Below, piece by piece: positions 1-9,315 of a DNA stretch of 64,000 nt (the stretch's first letter is position 1; the number at the start of each line of letters is the position of its first letter). Origin of the DNA: JBDIVL01 sp039794405 (GTDB taxonomy: Bacteria; Planctomycetota; Brocadiia; Brocadiales; Brocadiaceae); assembly GCA_039794405.1 (NCBI GenBank), contig JBDIVL010000003.1, positions 73,410-137,409 of the forward strand. Direction: 5' to 3'. The translations under genes and the position numbers were made by a program. The notes below the pieces were generated by a model. The model searched no databases, was not told where the DNA came from, and was given only the letters and a program-made list of their open reading frames with translations.

Positions 1-2064
1 CTCCTTGAATTCCCGAAGACAGCCAAGGCCTACATCCTGTACCGGCATGAGCGGGCAGAAATCCGCAAAAAAGCCTTGGCTATTCCTGACCGGGTTAGAC
101 AGCTTGTAGCAGAAAGCAAAAAGTATTTCTCCAACACCTTCGCCGAATTTATCTATTACCGGACGTATTCACGCTGGATTGAGGAGGAAGGAAGGCGTGA
201 GACATGGATAGAAACCATTGACCGATATATGCATTTCATGCAGGAAAAACTAGGCGACCGCTTAAACCCGCAGGAGTATGAGGAAATCAGGCAAGCTATT
301 CTGAATCAACACGTAATGCCATCCATGCGGCTTTTATGGTCTGCAGGCGAGGCTGCCCGGACAAACAATGTCGCGGCATATAATTGCTCGTTTACTGCCC
401 CTTCACGCCTCGATGATTTGGCTGAAATCGTGTATCTTTTGATGTCCGGTGTCGGGGTAGGTTTCTCCGTAGAAAGTCAAAACATCCAACAATTACCAAT
501 AATTCAAAGGCAAACGGGAGAATTGCTCCCTGTCCATCCCGTTGGAGACAGCAAAGAAGGGTGGGCAGATGCACTGAAAATCGGACTGCATGCCTGGTAC
601 GGGGGAAAAGACGTCCATTTTGATTACTCACAGGTCAGACCGTCCGGGTCCCGTTTATATACCATGGGCGGACGCAGCTCCGGTCCTGGACCGCTTCAAT
701 CCCTGCTGAATTACGCGCGCACCAAGATTTTCGGCGCTCAGGGCAAACGTTTACGCAATATCGACGTGCACGATATCATCTGTAAGATCGGTGAGGTGGT
801 GGAAATGGGAGGGGTACGGCGTGCCGCTTTGATTTCTTTATCGGATTTCGATGATGATGACATGCGTCAGGCGAAGAGCGGCTATTTCTATATTAACGAG
901 CCGCAGCGGGCGATGGCAAATAATTCGGCCGTCTACGTTGCGAAACCGAAGTCTACCGATTTCCTGAAAGAATGGCTTGCCCTTGCAGTGGCCGGGACCG
1001 GTGAACGAGGACTGTTTAATCGCGGTGGTCTGACAAAACAAATTCCGGCCCGTCGCTGGAAGAAATTCAAGCCGTACTGGATGACAAGCGGTATCAATCC
1101 GTGCGGAGAGATTATCCTGCGCTCGAAGCAGTTCTGTAACCTGAGCGAGGTGGTTGCCCGTCCGGATGATACGGAAACAACACTGTTAAAAAAAATCAGG
1201 ATTGCATCAATATTGGGTACCTATCAATCCATGCTGACAAATTTTCCTTATCTCTCCCCGGAGTGGAAGGCGAATTGTGAAGAAGAACGGCTTCTGGGGG
1301 TTTCTATCACCGGACAATGGGATTCTCCTGCAGTGCGTGACCCAAAAATTTTCATGAAGCTGAGAGACCATGTCATCGAAATTAACCGTGCCTACTGCGG
1401 GCGGTTTGGCATCAATGAATCTACTGCAGTAACCTGTGTTAAACCTTCCGGGACTGTTTCTCAACTTGTCGATGCCGCATCGGGTATGCATCCCCGTTTT
1501 TCCAAATATTATATTCGCAGGGTCCGTATTTCTGCAAAGGATCCGTTATTTACCATGTTAAAAGAACAAAAATTCCCGTACTATCCGGAAGTCGGACAAG
1601 ACATGGCAACGGCCACAACATATGTACTGGAATTTCCGGTACGTTCTCCTGAAGGAAGCGTAACGGGTGGAGATCTCAATGCCATTGATCAGCTTAAATA
1701 TTGGAGAATGGTCAAAGAAAGTTATACCGAGCATAATCCTTCCGTTACCGTTTCCGTGGCAGAGGATGAGTGGATTGAGACGGCACATTGGCTTTATCAA
1801 AACTGGGATATGCTTGGCGGGTTATCGTTCTTACCGAAGTCGAAAACGGTCTATCACCTTGCACCATTTGAAGAAATTTCAGAGGATGAATACAAAATAC
1901 GGATCAAAAACCTTCCCAAGATTGATTTTTCTCATATAGTGATATATGAAAGAGAAGATTCCACATCAGGGTCAAAAGAACTAGCCTGCCTTGGCAATGT
2001 ATGTGAGATCGATCCGGAGGAAGGTGTGCTTCCCAGAGGTTCCTCTCCTGATGCGTACAGATAA
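1..2064 (+). CDS. nrdJ: Adenosylcobalamin-dependent ribonucleoside-triphosphate reductase (class II), 5' end outside window
   Basis: Reduces ribonucleotides to deoxyribonucleotides in the cytoplasm using a B12-derived thiyl radical. The reading frame is open from base 1, so the true start lies upstream and the TTG at 76 is internal. The first ~25 residues (FPKTAKAYILYRHERAEIRK) look like the end of an ATP-cone regulatory domain. Visible landmarks are the NCSF cysteine of the active site, NPCGEI with the radical-bearing cysteine near visible residue 368, the KQFCNL cysteine, and a C-terminal CLGNVC (CX4C) pair that re-reduces the active site. This matches the monomeric RTPR type. About 687 residues are visible. 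An oxygen-independent class II enzyme suits an anaerobe. The identification is firm. Any B12 riboswitch would lie outside the window. Confidence 0.93.
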   Translation, partial: LLEFPKTAKAYILYRHERAEIRKKALAIPDRVRQLVAESKKYFSNTFAEFIYYRTYSRWIEEEGRRETWIETIDRYMHFMQEKLGDRLNPQEYEEIRQAILNQHVMPSMRLLWSAGEAARTNNVAAYNCSFTAPSRLDDLAEIVYLLMSGVGVGFSVESQNIQQLPIIQRQTGELLPVHPVGDSKEGWADALKIGLHAWYGGKDVHFDYSQVRPSGSRLYTMGGRSSGPGPLQSLLNYARTKIFGAQGKRLRNIDVHDIICKIGEVVEMGGVRRAALISLSDFDDDDMRQAKSGYFYINEPQRAMANNSAVYVAKPKSTDFLKEWLALAVAGTGERGLFNRGGLTKQIPARRWKKFKPYWMTSGINPCGEIILRSKQFCNLSEVVARPDDTETTLLKKIRIASILGTYQSMLTNFPYLSPEWKANCEEERLLGVSITGQWDSPAVRDPKIFMKLRDHVIEINRAYCGRFGINESTAVTCVKPSGTVSQLVDAASGMHPRFSKYYIRRVRISAKDPLFTMLKEQKFPYYPEVGQDMATATTYVLEFPVRSPEGSVTGGDLNAIDQLKYWRMVKESYTEHNPSVTVSVAEDEWIETAHWLYQNWDMLGGLSFLPKSKTVYHLAPFEEISEDEYKIRIKNLPKIDFSHIVIYEREDSTSGSKELACLGNVCEIDPEEGVLPRGSSPDAYR

Positions 2065-2171
2065 TTTTCAATTGAGTTCTTTAAAAATTTTATGTGCGAT
2101 TTATCTTCATAATAGAAGAAATTACTAGAACCACAGACAGTACGGATTTCACAGATAAAAATCTCAAGTGA

Positions 2172-2219
2172 GTGGATAGGTAAATGGGTATTTAACTCAC
2201 TACTCATTTACCCATCCAC
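2172..2219. terminator. Hairpin between convergent nrdJ and Mut7-C genes
   Basis: The arms 2172-2186 and 2205-2219 pair at 14 of 15 positions around an 18-base loop. The element lies between two convergent genes, where a bidirectional terminator is expected. There is no clear T-tract, so it may instead be a dispersed palindrome that happens to sit here. Confidence 0.4.
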
Positions 2220-2242
2220 CAAAATCTGTGTAGTCTGTAGTT

Positions 2243-3049
2243 TCAATCCTTTTTATCGGTCTGAAGCTTTGCCTCGCTGGTGATTTCCTTAAACCGCTCT
2301 TTTAGTTTTGTATAGTGTGATCCCTTCCAGTAAATTCTTTTACAGCCTGGACACATGTAAAATTCATCATAATATAGCACTGTCTTGGGTTCCAGACGGC
2401 CTAATATTTGAGATTTTTCAACCTCTTTTACTGTGGCATTGCACACCATACACCGCTGAAACGGCTTTACCCGGGTATAGAGATCGAATCGATGAAGCAC
2501 TTCTCTGATCTGTACTTTTGGATTTTCTGACCGGATATAGTACCCATGGGTAACCGCTTTTGCGTGTAACAACCGTCTATCCCGTGTTATAATAATACGG
2601 TTTTCTGCGAGCGACCGTTTGACAATTTCAGAATCATGATAATCGTTTTGGTATTCTGTATCGAATCCGAGCATACGAAGCAATCTGGCGAGTTTTCCCA
2701 GATGGACGTCCAGGATAAATGCAGTTTCCCGCAATGGTTTCTCCCTGATCCTTATAATGGGTGTAATTTCAATACTTTCAAATACGGGATAAACCGATAC
2801 AACATCGCCACACTTCAACCGGTAATCAAATCCAACGGAGGTTCCGTTTACAATGATGAGTTCGACTTCTGTATGGGGCACACCAATAGCCTCGATCGGA
2901 TCTTTTATAGAGGGGTTTCCCTTAAACCGGTAAGGAAGGGTTTTTTGTCTCTTACCGGAAGGCAGGAAATCATTCAATTCTGCATAGAAGCGAAAATGTG
3001 CCACATTTTCAATTGGTTGTTTTGAACATCCAGGCACAAGGAAATCCAT
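2243..3049 (-). CDS. Mut7-C RNase-domain protein with N-terminal ubiquitin-like domain
   Basis: 268 residues. Residues ~20-95 resemble the Mut7-C ubiquitin-like (beta-grasp) domain, ending in a CGDVVSVYP segment. Residues ~105-190 are the PIN-like Mut7-C RNase domain: FILDVHLGKLARLLRMLG, then DSEIV, then the ITRDRRLL segment with conserved acidic residues. The tail has two cysteine pairs (CMVC and CPGC) that form a zinc ribbon. The family is predicted to act on RNA, but its substrates in bacteria are not established. The start is supported by an AAGG about nine bases upstream. It is transcribed toward nrdJ and appears monocistronic. Family assignment is good and function is open. Confidence 0.85.
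   Translation of the reverse strand: MDFLVPGCSKQPIENVAHFRFYAELNDFLPSGKRQKTLPYRFKGNPSIKDPIEAIGVPHTEVELIIVNGTSVGFDYRLKCGDVVSVYPVFESIEITPIIRIREKPLRETAFILDVHLGKLARLLRMLGFDTEYQNDYHDSEIVKRSLAENRIIITRDRRLLHAKAVTHGYYIRSENPKVQIREVLHRFDLYTRVKPFQRCMVCNATVKEVEKSQILGRLEPKTVLYYDEFYMCPGCKRIYWKGSHYTKLKERFKEITSEAKLQTDKKD
2257..2280 (-). repeat. CGGTCTGAAG repeat (copy 1)
   Basis: CGGTCTGAAGCTTTGCCTCG with CTGG behind it, within the last codons and 3' end of the Mut7-C gene. Relatives lie at 27237-27263, 28540-28560 and 32490-32516. Confidence 0.45.
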
Positions 3050-3149
3050 TTGAGTAACCTTGCAGGGAAATATCGTTAAAGAGAAGAGAAACCAAATGAC
3101 CTGGAATCAGGTCAAATCCATGTAAAATTGCAAACGGTACCGTTTATCA

Positions 3150-3551
3150 TTATTTATAATCTCGAGAATAAAAGTGAAACTTTCCTGTTTTAAACTTCTG
3201 GTGGAATTTCTTTGCCAATTGTTTTTTCAGCCACCGCCTAAAAGCCGGGATCATGATAAGAAGGCCTGCTATATCCGTTATCAGTCCGGGTGCAATAAGC
3301 AATGCGCCTGCAATTAAAATGAACAAGCCGTCCAGCAAATCCTCAGTTGGAATAATTCCACTCTGTAAATCCCTTCTTATATTTCTGTAAATACTCAGTC
3401 CCTGACTTCTGGCAAGCAATCCTCCCGCTATTCCGGTTATGAACACTATCACTATTGTCGGAAGAGCGCCCAAATACTTCCCTGTTTGTATCAACAGATA
3501 CAACTCGACCAGGGGAATAATGGTAAATAGGAGAATGATTCGAAGAGCCAT
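3150..3551 (-). CDS. fxsA: FxsA family membrane protein
   Basis: 133 residues with the FxsA layout: two hydrophobic helices at the N-terminus (residues ~3-45), a conserved short loop with LLARSQGLS, a long helical hairpin near 75-105 containing the APGLITD signature, and a basic cytoplasmic tail. FxsA in E. coli is an inner-membrane protein that influences exclusion of phage T7. Its ordinary role is not known. An AGAGGG sequence precedes the ATG. The ~100-base gap to the Mut7-C gene on the same strand allows, but does not prove, co-transcription. Confidence 0.85.
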   Translation of the reverse strand: MALRIILLFTIIPLVELYLLIQTGKYLGALPTIVIVFITGIAGGLLARSQGLSIYRNIRRDLQSGIIPTEDLLDGLFILIAGALLIAPGLITDIAGLLIMIPAFRRWLKKQLAKKFHQKFKTGKFHFYSRDYK

Positions 3552-4657
3552 AGTACCCTCTTTCTTAAGTTTGTCAGGAAGATCTAAGTTTTACCTTGAG
3601 GCAAACGACCGGAAATACGGACAAGTGTACTACAAATTTATAAAACCGTGTTTTTTAGCAAAGTTTTTGATGTAACACTTTGAACTAATGAGCTACGAAG
3701 GCACGAAGATACAAAGAAATATTTTTCTTTGCGTCCTGGCGTCTTTGTGGCAAGGTTTTGGTTGTGGCCATGCTATGCTGTGAGAATTCAATTTCAGCTT
3801 TATTTAAAGACAAAAGGACTTCTTTTACCTCATTTTTGCATTATAACCATCGAGCGATATTGTTGGAAGGAATATTTTACAGAAAATCTTTAGCTTTAGG
3901 ATCTTTATCACCCTTTTCGGAGTAAGGCAAATACTCATGGAGAGTTTCAATCCTTATCCAGCCCGAAAGCTGGATGCTATGCATTATTCGTTTAGATTTT
4001 CAGCATTATTTAACTAAAATTCACTCCCAAGAGGGGATTTTTTATTCTCCCTCCCGGTAGTGGACAGGGGGGGCGGGTCTTGTAGCATGATTCTCCAATT
4101 CAAGTTATTCAACGCAAGTTTGAGTAATTACTGTGAAAGAAGACGAACATCGTGTGATCAAGGCAAAGGGGGAAGCGGTTGATGAAGCCCCGGTTAAATT
4201 CTGCAGACAGTGTCTGTGGAATTGGCTACCCAAATAAAAAATCCGGATCTGCTCCAGGTTGCGTTCTGAGAACCCATGTCCGTATACTCATTGTATGGAT
4301 TGACAGGAATAGAAATTGGAGATATGATGGGAGTTAGTTCCGGTACTGTAATTCAATCGTAAGAAATATGATTTTTGTTATGAGGTCCGTATCGTTGTCC
4401 GTCTTCTGTTTCCCGTTTTCCCGATCACAGATTACGAACAACGAGCAACGGATACTGTAACAATAAAAAGAATGTCCATCGGACATCGTTCACATAATGG
4501 TATCGAGCCCCCATGTCCTCCCTTGTCTGCACAATTCAAAAATATTTGTTTTGTTTCCAATTTAGGCGAATATAAGGTACTCCCCTATACAAGTTTTATA
4601 AACAAAGGATATGGGGGTGCCATGTCCTCACTAACTTGATAGAGAAAGGAATAAAAT
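3552..4657. other. 1.1-kb intergenic region with repeats and a possible transposase remnant
   Basis: No intact gene is seen. The stretch 4020-4092 is a C/G-tract repeat that reappears inverted near 20520-20640. A 28-codon frame at 4276-4362 looks like the tail of a transposase-type protein and is listed separately. The rest is AT-rich with no recognisable RNA gene. Confidence 0.6.
4276..4362 (+). pseudogene. Remnant resembling the C-terminal helix-turn-helix of a RAYT/IS200-like transposase
   Basis: The 28-residue frame reads SLYGLTGIEIGDMMGVSSGTV followed by IQS and a stop. The pattern of a short helix, then EIG-x3-GV, then SxxTVxQS resembles the DnaA-like helix-turn-helix at the end of REP-associated (RAYT) transposases. 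No catalytic domain is recognisable upstream. A broken remnant is therefore the best reading, but on so short a match it is tentative. Confidence 0.35.
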
Positions 4658-5833
4658 ATGGATTTGTTGATGAAAAATGATCTGAAAGTATTAGTGGAAA
4701 AACAAAATGGATTCTGTGTATCGATCTTTATGCCTACACACCGGACGTGGCCGGAAACCCAGCAGGAGTCGATCAGATTGAAAAATCTTCTTCGGACTGC
4801 AGAAGAATATCTGGTCAGGAGCGGTCTTCGTGCCCCGGAGGCAAAGAAACTGCTGGAACCTCCTCAAATATTCTTCACGGATACTTCTTTTTGGAGATAT
4901 CAAAGTGACGGCCTAGCGATGTTTCTCTCTTCTCGTGTATTTCGGTACTATCGTCTTCCCTTGAAGTTTGAAGAATTAGTAGTCGTTACCAGTCGTTTTA
5001 ATATCAAGCCAATTCTTCCTCTGTTGAGCGGTGAAGGCCGTTTCTTTATTCTAGCCCTCAGTCAAAATAGTATCAGGTTATTTCAGGGTACTCACTACAG
5101 TATCAGCGAAGTTAACCTGGAAGGAGATGGTATTCCAACGAGTATCAGCGAGGCCCTGAAGTATACTGACATCGAAAAACAGTTGCAATTTCATACCCGT
5201 ACGACACCTTTTACTGGTGAATCACCCATGGTAAGCGAAAGGGCCGGTATGTTTTTTGGCCAAAGGGAGGATATCGACGAGGCAAGGAAAAATATCCTGG
5301 AGTATTTCAACAAGATTGATAAAGGTCTGCATGAATTATTTCGCAACGAGAAGGCGCCTCTGGTTCTGGCGGGTGTCGATTATCTCTTGCCCATTTACAG
5401 AGAGGCAAACTCATACCCGTATTTAATTGAGCAAGGAATTACCGGAAGCCCCGGGGAGATGAGCGAAAAGGATTTGCATAAACAAGCATGGGATATTGTT
5501 CAGCCATATTTCCAAAAAGTACAAGATGATGCGGCTGCAAAATACAGGCAATTTTCCAATACCGAGCATACTTCTCATAATATGGAAGAGATTCTTGTTG
5601 CAGCCAGGCAAGGACGTGTTGAATCATTATTTGCCGCTGTTGGGATCCAGCAGTGGGGTCGCTTTGATCCGGATACGAATGTCGTTCTTTTCCATCAAAA
5701 AGAGGAGGCCGGGGATGAAGATTTATTGGATCTCGCTGCTGTTCTTACCCTTCTAAAAGGAGGGGCGGTGTACGCGGTTGAGCCGGAAAAGGTGCCGGAT
5801 GCCTCATTGCTGGCTGCTGTGTTTCGCTACTAA
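4658..5833 (+). CDS. Bacterial archaeo-eukaryotic release factor (baeRF/eRF1-like) family protein
   Basis: 391 residues. The N-terminal third (CVSIFMPTHRTWPETQQESIRLKNLL) and the middle part (GRFFILALSQNSIRLFQGTHY, then a segment like APLVLAGVDYLLPIYREAN) match the eRF1-like domain order of baeRF proteins. The C-terminus has an L7Ae/eRF1 domain-3-like stretch (EILVAARQGRVESLF, then LLDLAAVLTLLKGGAVYAV). The family is proposed to act at stalled or hibernating ribosomes. That is inference from domain homology. An AAGGA lies six to eight bases before the ATG. The next two genes, convergent with it, are of stress-protein type, which fits a stress role. The exact baeRF subfamily is not assigned here. 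Confidence 0.8.
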   Translation: MDLLMKNDLKVLVEKQNGFCVSIFMPTHRTWPETQQESIRLKNLLRTAEEYLVRSGLRAPEAKKLLEPPQIFFTDTSFWRYQSDGLAMFLSSRVFRYYRLPLKFEELVVVTSRFNIKPILPLLSGEGRFFILALSQNSIRLFQGTHYSISEVNLEGDGIPTSISEALKYTDIEKQLQFHTRTTPFTGESPMVSERAGMFFGQREDIDEARKNILEYFNKIDKGLHELFRNEKAPLVLAGVDYLLPIYREANSYPYLIEQGITGSPGEMSEKDLHKQAWDIVQPYFQKVQDDAAAKYRQFSNTEHTSHNMEEILVAARQGRVESLFAAVGIQQWGRFDPDTNVVLFHQKEEAGDEDLLDLAAVLTLLKGGAVYAVEPEKVPDASLLAAVFRY

Positions 5834-5870
5834 ATCGAACAAATCTCCCAATCCACGAGGGTTGGCTTAT

Positions 5871-6260
5871 TTATTGGAGAAGTTTATGAAATTCGCGAGG
5901 GAGTTCTTTTTTGATGTCTTCCAATTCTCCTGCGGAGACAGCCTCTTGAAGTACAGACATAACTGCCTTAGATTGTTTGATGGCATCGGGATATCCGATC
6001 CTTGCCCGGGCACGAACTCTATTATAGAATTCCTCTAATGAAAAGCGCTTGACTTCATTACGGTTTTGTTCAGGAGGCTGTTTTTCAAAGATAAATTTCT
6101 TTAATGCTTTTGGCAATTGAGCTGCTAAATCAGTGCTTTCCGTACGGTAAAGACGCTCACCTAACGTTTCGAGAACGGCTTCGGTAAGCTGTACTGCTTC
6201 GTCAAGACTTTTAAGACCAGCGTACTTTTGAACCCGGCTAATAAACTCGTTATATTCCAT
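5871..6260 (-). CDS. DUF2267 family protein
   Basis: 129 residues from the ATG at 6260, which I prefer to an in-frame ATG twelve codons upstream because a strong GAGGAGG lies seven or eight bases before it. The protein is helical and two-part: EFISRVQKYAGLKSLDEAVQLTEAVLETLGERL is followed by a second similar half (EFYNRVRARARIGYPDAIKQSKAV). This internal repeat is typical of DUF2267. The LPKALKKFI segment is also typical. The family is of unknown function and is often found among stress-related genes. It converges with the baeRF gene, and the stops are ~37 bases apart. Confidence 0.8.
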   Translation of the reverse strand: MEYNEFISRVQKYAGLKSLDEAVQLTEAVLETLGERLYRTESTDLAAQLPKALKKFIFEKQPPEQNRNEVKRFSLEEFYNRVRARARIGYPDAIKQSKAVMSVLQEAVSAGELEDIKKELPREFHKLLQ

Positions 6261-6377
6261 AAATTCCTCCTCTCCGTTCCATGGAAATTTTTTCATCTCT
6301 TTTGCAATAATTCGGGATGATGCGGGATAAAAATAATGAAACTTTATACCTTTCTTTATGTTTTTACATATTAGCAG

Positions 6378-6872
6378 TTACTTTATTTTGCCATAGCCAG
6401 AAACAAACGTCCCTTTATGAGACTGAAGTATGTTAGATACCGTTGAAGAATGTTCGTCATTCGTACGGATACAGAAGAGAATACCACCGTCCCTGACGCC
6501 GTTGGTAAATGCTTCCGCTACTTCTTCGGGAATATTGAAGTCAACAAGAGCCCGTTTAAGTCCCTCACCGGCAGCCCAGGGAAATTCTGCTACTTTTGCC
6601 AGCTTTGTTACAAAGTCTCCAGCAGCGTAGATTCTGCCTGCATCATGAGTGTTGATTGTTTGTTTCCCGGCAAGGGCCCCGGCAAGAAGTTGATCGAATC
6701 CCTTCATTGCTGATATGTTAACCTTTCTTGGGTTTACGTTCATATGCCCTTCTGCGGTATCCTTTTGTATAATAGCATTCATTTCGTTTAAATGAAATTC
6801 CTTCTCTTGCAAGTCTTGAACGGCTGCCTGGACATCTTCATATGTTTTAAATAATCCAAAAATCGTTCTCAT
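6378..6872 (-). CDS. General-stress-protein-17M-like small protein
   Basis: 164 residues. The N-terminus (MRTIFGLFKTYEDVQAAVQDL) and the later GILFCIRTNDEHSSTVSNIL segment resemble the two halves of the ferredoxin-like fold seen in general stress protein 17M-like domains. In that family a Gly/Ala-rich middle part is followed by a G-x2-DGGILF-type strand, as here (NGVRDGGILF). An AAGGAG nine bases before the ATG supports the start. It sits 117 bases upstream of the DUF2267 gene on the same strand and is probably co-transcribed with it. The biochemical role is unknown. Confidence 0.6.
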   Translation of the reverse strand: MRTIFGLFKTYEDVQAAVQDLQEKEFHLNEMNAIIQKDTAEGHMNVNPRKVNISAMKGFDQLLAGALAGKQTINTHDAGRIYAAGDFVTKLAKVAEFPWAAGEGLKRALVDFNIPEEVAEAFTNGVRDGGILFCIRTNDEHSSTVSNILQSHKGTFVSGYGKIK

Positions 6873-7224
6873 TCCCTTGACTCCTTTCGAAATGACATTT
6901 TTGCAAGTTTTCGTTCAGACACTGATTGTTCAAAATGATGCGCTGAGTACCTGGATGGGTGCGTATTGCCTTATGACTCTGCAAATAACACAGTTATAAT
7001 TCATCCGCATCTTAACTATAGCATCCAATAGATAAAGCCGAACAGAATAAAATGAACCAGGATTTGATTACAGCATCACGGACAAACCAGTTTGTCCGTG
7101 CCACCCGATCTAAAATTATGTATCTCCAATTGAGGGGACAAAGTATAAGCTACCACGGAATTATCAGATATTCCAGAAACTCCTGAGAAGATTTCTTTCG
7201 GAATTTTCTCAAATTATAGAAAGT
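6873..7224. other. 352-base intergenic region with one hairpin element
   Basis: The only structure I see is the perfect hairpin at 7077-7100. The rest is AT-rich with no supported gene and precedes the broken SulP gene. Confidence 0.5.
7077..7100. repeat. Palindromic element, GGACAAA-type hairpin (copy 1)
   Basis: A perfect 10-bp stem, CACGGACAAA against TTTGTCCGTG, with a four-base loop, followed by CCACC. Related hairpins lie at 14249-14272 and 14434-14458, also in intergenic DNA and also followed by short C-rich flanks. This marks a dispersed family. Confidence 0.75.
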
Positions 7225-7655
7225 TTGAGAAGTGATTATCTGAAATACAGAGGATTACCGCAATTTTATATTCTCACGGTTCCTCTGAATTGGAAAACAT
7301 TCAAGATCATCTTGCCCTACGCTATGATACTTGCCACTGTTGGTCTGCTGGAATCCCTGATGATCCTAACTTTAATAGGCGAATTAACCGGACCCACGGA
7401 AACAGTCGCAGAGGATGCCTTAGCCAGGGTATTGCAAACGTGCTTTCCGGTTTCTTTGGTACGATGGGTGGATGCGCTGTGATCAGCCAGAGTATGATTA
7501 ATATAAATTTCTGCGGATGAGGAAGATTATCGGGTATTTCTGCTGCGGTGTTCTTACTCTTCTGTATTTTATTTGCCTCAAGGTTTATTGAAATTGCATG
7601 GGCGGGAGTTGTGTTTTTGGTATTTCGGCGCGTCTTCAGCCGAAACCCTTGTTGA
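7225..7655 (+). pseudogene. Broken SulP-family anion transporter
   Basis: A SulP (YchM/DauA-like) membrane segment can be followed through two defects. Frame 1 reads LPYAMILATVGLLESLMILTLIGELTG. The homologous continuation (LSQGIANVLSGFFGTMGGCAVISQSMININ) then moves to frame 3 near 7375, so there is a frameshift. An in-frame TGA at 7518-7520 interrupts frame 3, which continues as GRLSGISAAVFLLFCILFASRFIEIAW to the stop at 7653. Both the N-terminal transmembrane part and the C-terminal STAS domain are missing. The gene would have carried bicarbonate or sulfate-type anions and is now inactive. Confidence 0.8.
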
Positions 7656-7821
7656 TGGCTTTGGATTCGTTCCGGTGCCGGAGTTAACTGATCTGTTTCG
7701 GTGAGAGGACTTGCCGAAACATCGGGAGTGGGTTTTTCAGACAATCTCTGAGAGATCCTTTGTTTACTCAGAGTATATAAAAACAGCTTATATGGTAATT
7801 TATGTTGTTGCTCTTATTTAA

Positions 7822-9207
7822 CTACCTTCTTCTTTGGCTATTCCTCATAGCGGGCTTTATATCTCTAAAATCTTCCCCTTGTATCGACAGGTCTCTGCTC
7901 TTTTCATCCACAATAATTTTTAGTAAAGATGCAGCAATATCAAAAGAGGTGTAGTCTTCCTCGATCAGCTTCTCGATCCAGTGGATATGTTCCCCTAAAT
8001 GTCCTTTATTGATAATCCTCCTTACCTTTTCTAAAAGGAGGTTTATTTTAATTTCCTCTACATCACTAAGAGATGGAACCCTTTGAGGTATAATCTTTGT
8101 TTTTGTGTATCGCTGTATATCCCTTATTTGATAAATCTCCCTGCCTATGACGAAGCTAAATGCACGTCCTGTTCTCCCGGCCCTCCCCGTTCTTCCTATT
8201 CTGTGCACATAATACTCTTCATCATGCGGTATATCATAATTAAACACGGCTTCTATGTTTTCTACATCAATTCCCCGCGCTGCTACATCGGTTGCGACTA
8301 AAATTTCAACGAGTCCTTTTCTGTATTTGGACATGACACTGTCTCTTTGCGACTGCCGCATATCGCCATGCAGTTTATCGGCCTGATACCCTCTTGCCTG
8401 GAGATTTTCCACCAATTCGTCTACACGTCTCTTCGTGTTACAGAACACCAGTGCTAATTTCAAGTTGTAGATATCAATTAAACGGGATAATATTTCCGGT
8501 TTCGCCTGGCTTTTAACCTCAAAATAATATTGTTCAATGTGGGGGACCGTTAGCTCCTTATGCACCATTTTTATAAATTGTGGATCTTTCTGGTACTTTC
8601 GCGTCAAATTTAAAATGGCCTGTGGCATGGTTGCGGAGAAGAGAATAGTTTGCCTCTGCTCCGGGATTTTTTTCAGGATAAATTCAATGTCCTCTCTGAA
8701 TCCCATGTCCAGCATTTCATCTGCTTCGTCCAATATGACCATTTTTACGTTATCCATTTTTAACGTATGCCGGTTCATATGGTCCATAACTCGACCTGGC
8801 GTACCGATAATAATTTGTACCCCTTTTTTTAAACTCTTAATTTGTCGTTCTATTGGTTGCCCGCCGTAAATAGGTAGTATCCGGATCCCTCCTTTATATT
8901 TTGAGAGCTTATTCAGTTCTTCCGCTACCTGGATTGCCAGTTCCCTTGTAGGACATAAAATTACGGCTTGTGGCTTCTTGTTTGCGGAATCTATATTTTC
9001 CAACGTTGGGATCCCGAATGCCGCTGTTTTCCCTGTCCCTGTCTGGGCTTGTCCTATTATATCTCTGCCCTCCAAAATAAGGGGAATAGACTCGTATTGA
9101 ATTGGGGTCGCTTCCTCAAAACCGATGTCTGCAATCGCTTTTTGTATTTCTTCTGACAAATGCAAGTCTTCAAATCTTAGTTTCTTTATGTCGGGTTTTT
9201 TTTTCAT
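7822..9207 (-). CDS. DEAD-box ATP-dependent RNA helicase
   Basis: 461 residues. The motifs occur in the normal order: Q motif (GFEEATPIQYESIP), Walker A (AQTGTGKT, ~58-65), PTRELA, GTPGR, DEAD (DEADEML, ~160), SAT, then in the second RecA domain LVFCNTKRRVDEL, VATDVAARGID and HRIGRTGRAGR. The C-terminal extension is ~90 residues and lacks an obvious RNA-recognition domain or basic tail, so it resembles CshA/RhlE-type helicases more than full-length DeaD. It likely remodels structured RNA in ribosome assembly or mRNA decay. No strong ribosome-binding site is seen before the ATG. Confidence 0.92.
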   Translation of the reverse strand: MKKKPDIKKLRFEDLHLSEEIQKAIADIGFEEATPIQYESIPLILEGRDIIGQAQTGTGKTAAFGIPTLENIDSANKKPQAVILCPTRELAIQVAEELNKLSKYKGGIRILPIYGGQPIERQIKSLKKGVQIIIGTPGRVMDHMNRHTLKMDNVKMVILDEADEMLDMGFREDIEFILKKIPEQRQTILFSATMPQAILNLTRKYQKDPQFIKMVHKELTVPHIEQYYFEVKSQAKPEILSRLIDIYNLKLALVFCNTKRRVDELVENLQARGYQADKLHGDMRQSQRDSVMSKYRKGLVEILVATDVAARGIDVENIEAVFNYDIPHDEEYYVHRIGRTGRAGRTGRAFSFVIGREIYQIRDIQRYTKTKIIPQRVPSLSDVEEIKINLLLEKVRRIINKGHLGEHIHWIEKLIEEDYTSFDIAASLLKIIVDEKSRDLSIQGEDFRDIKPAMRNSQRRR

Positions 9208-9315
9208 ACTCTGAGATGGTTAAATTTTATTGAAATTTTACGGATCAGCTCCTGTTTAGACACATTGTAAACAATAAGGTGTAAAAAATCAATATAACAA
9301 ACTTTCCGGTCTCTG

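Noticed and set aside
1667..1939. 90-codon frame inside nrdJ and similar frames within other genes
   Set aside because: They overlap well-supported genes in other phases and show no independent coding signs.
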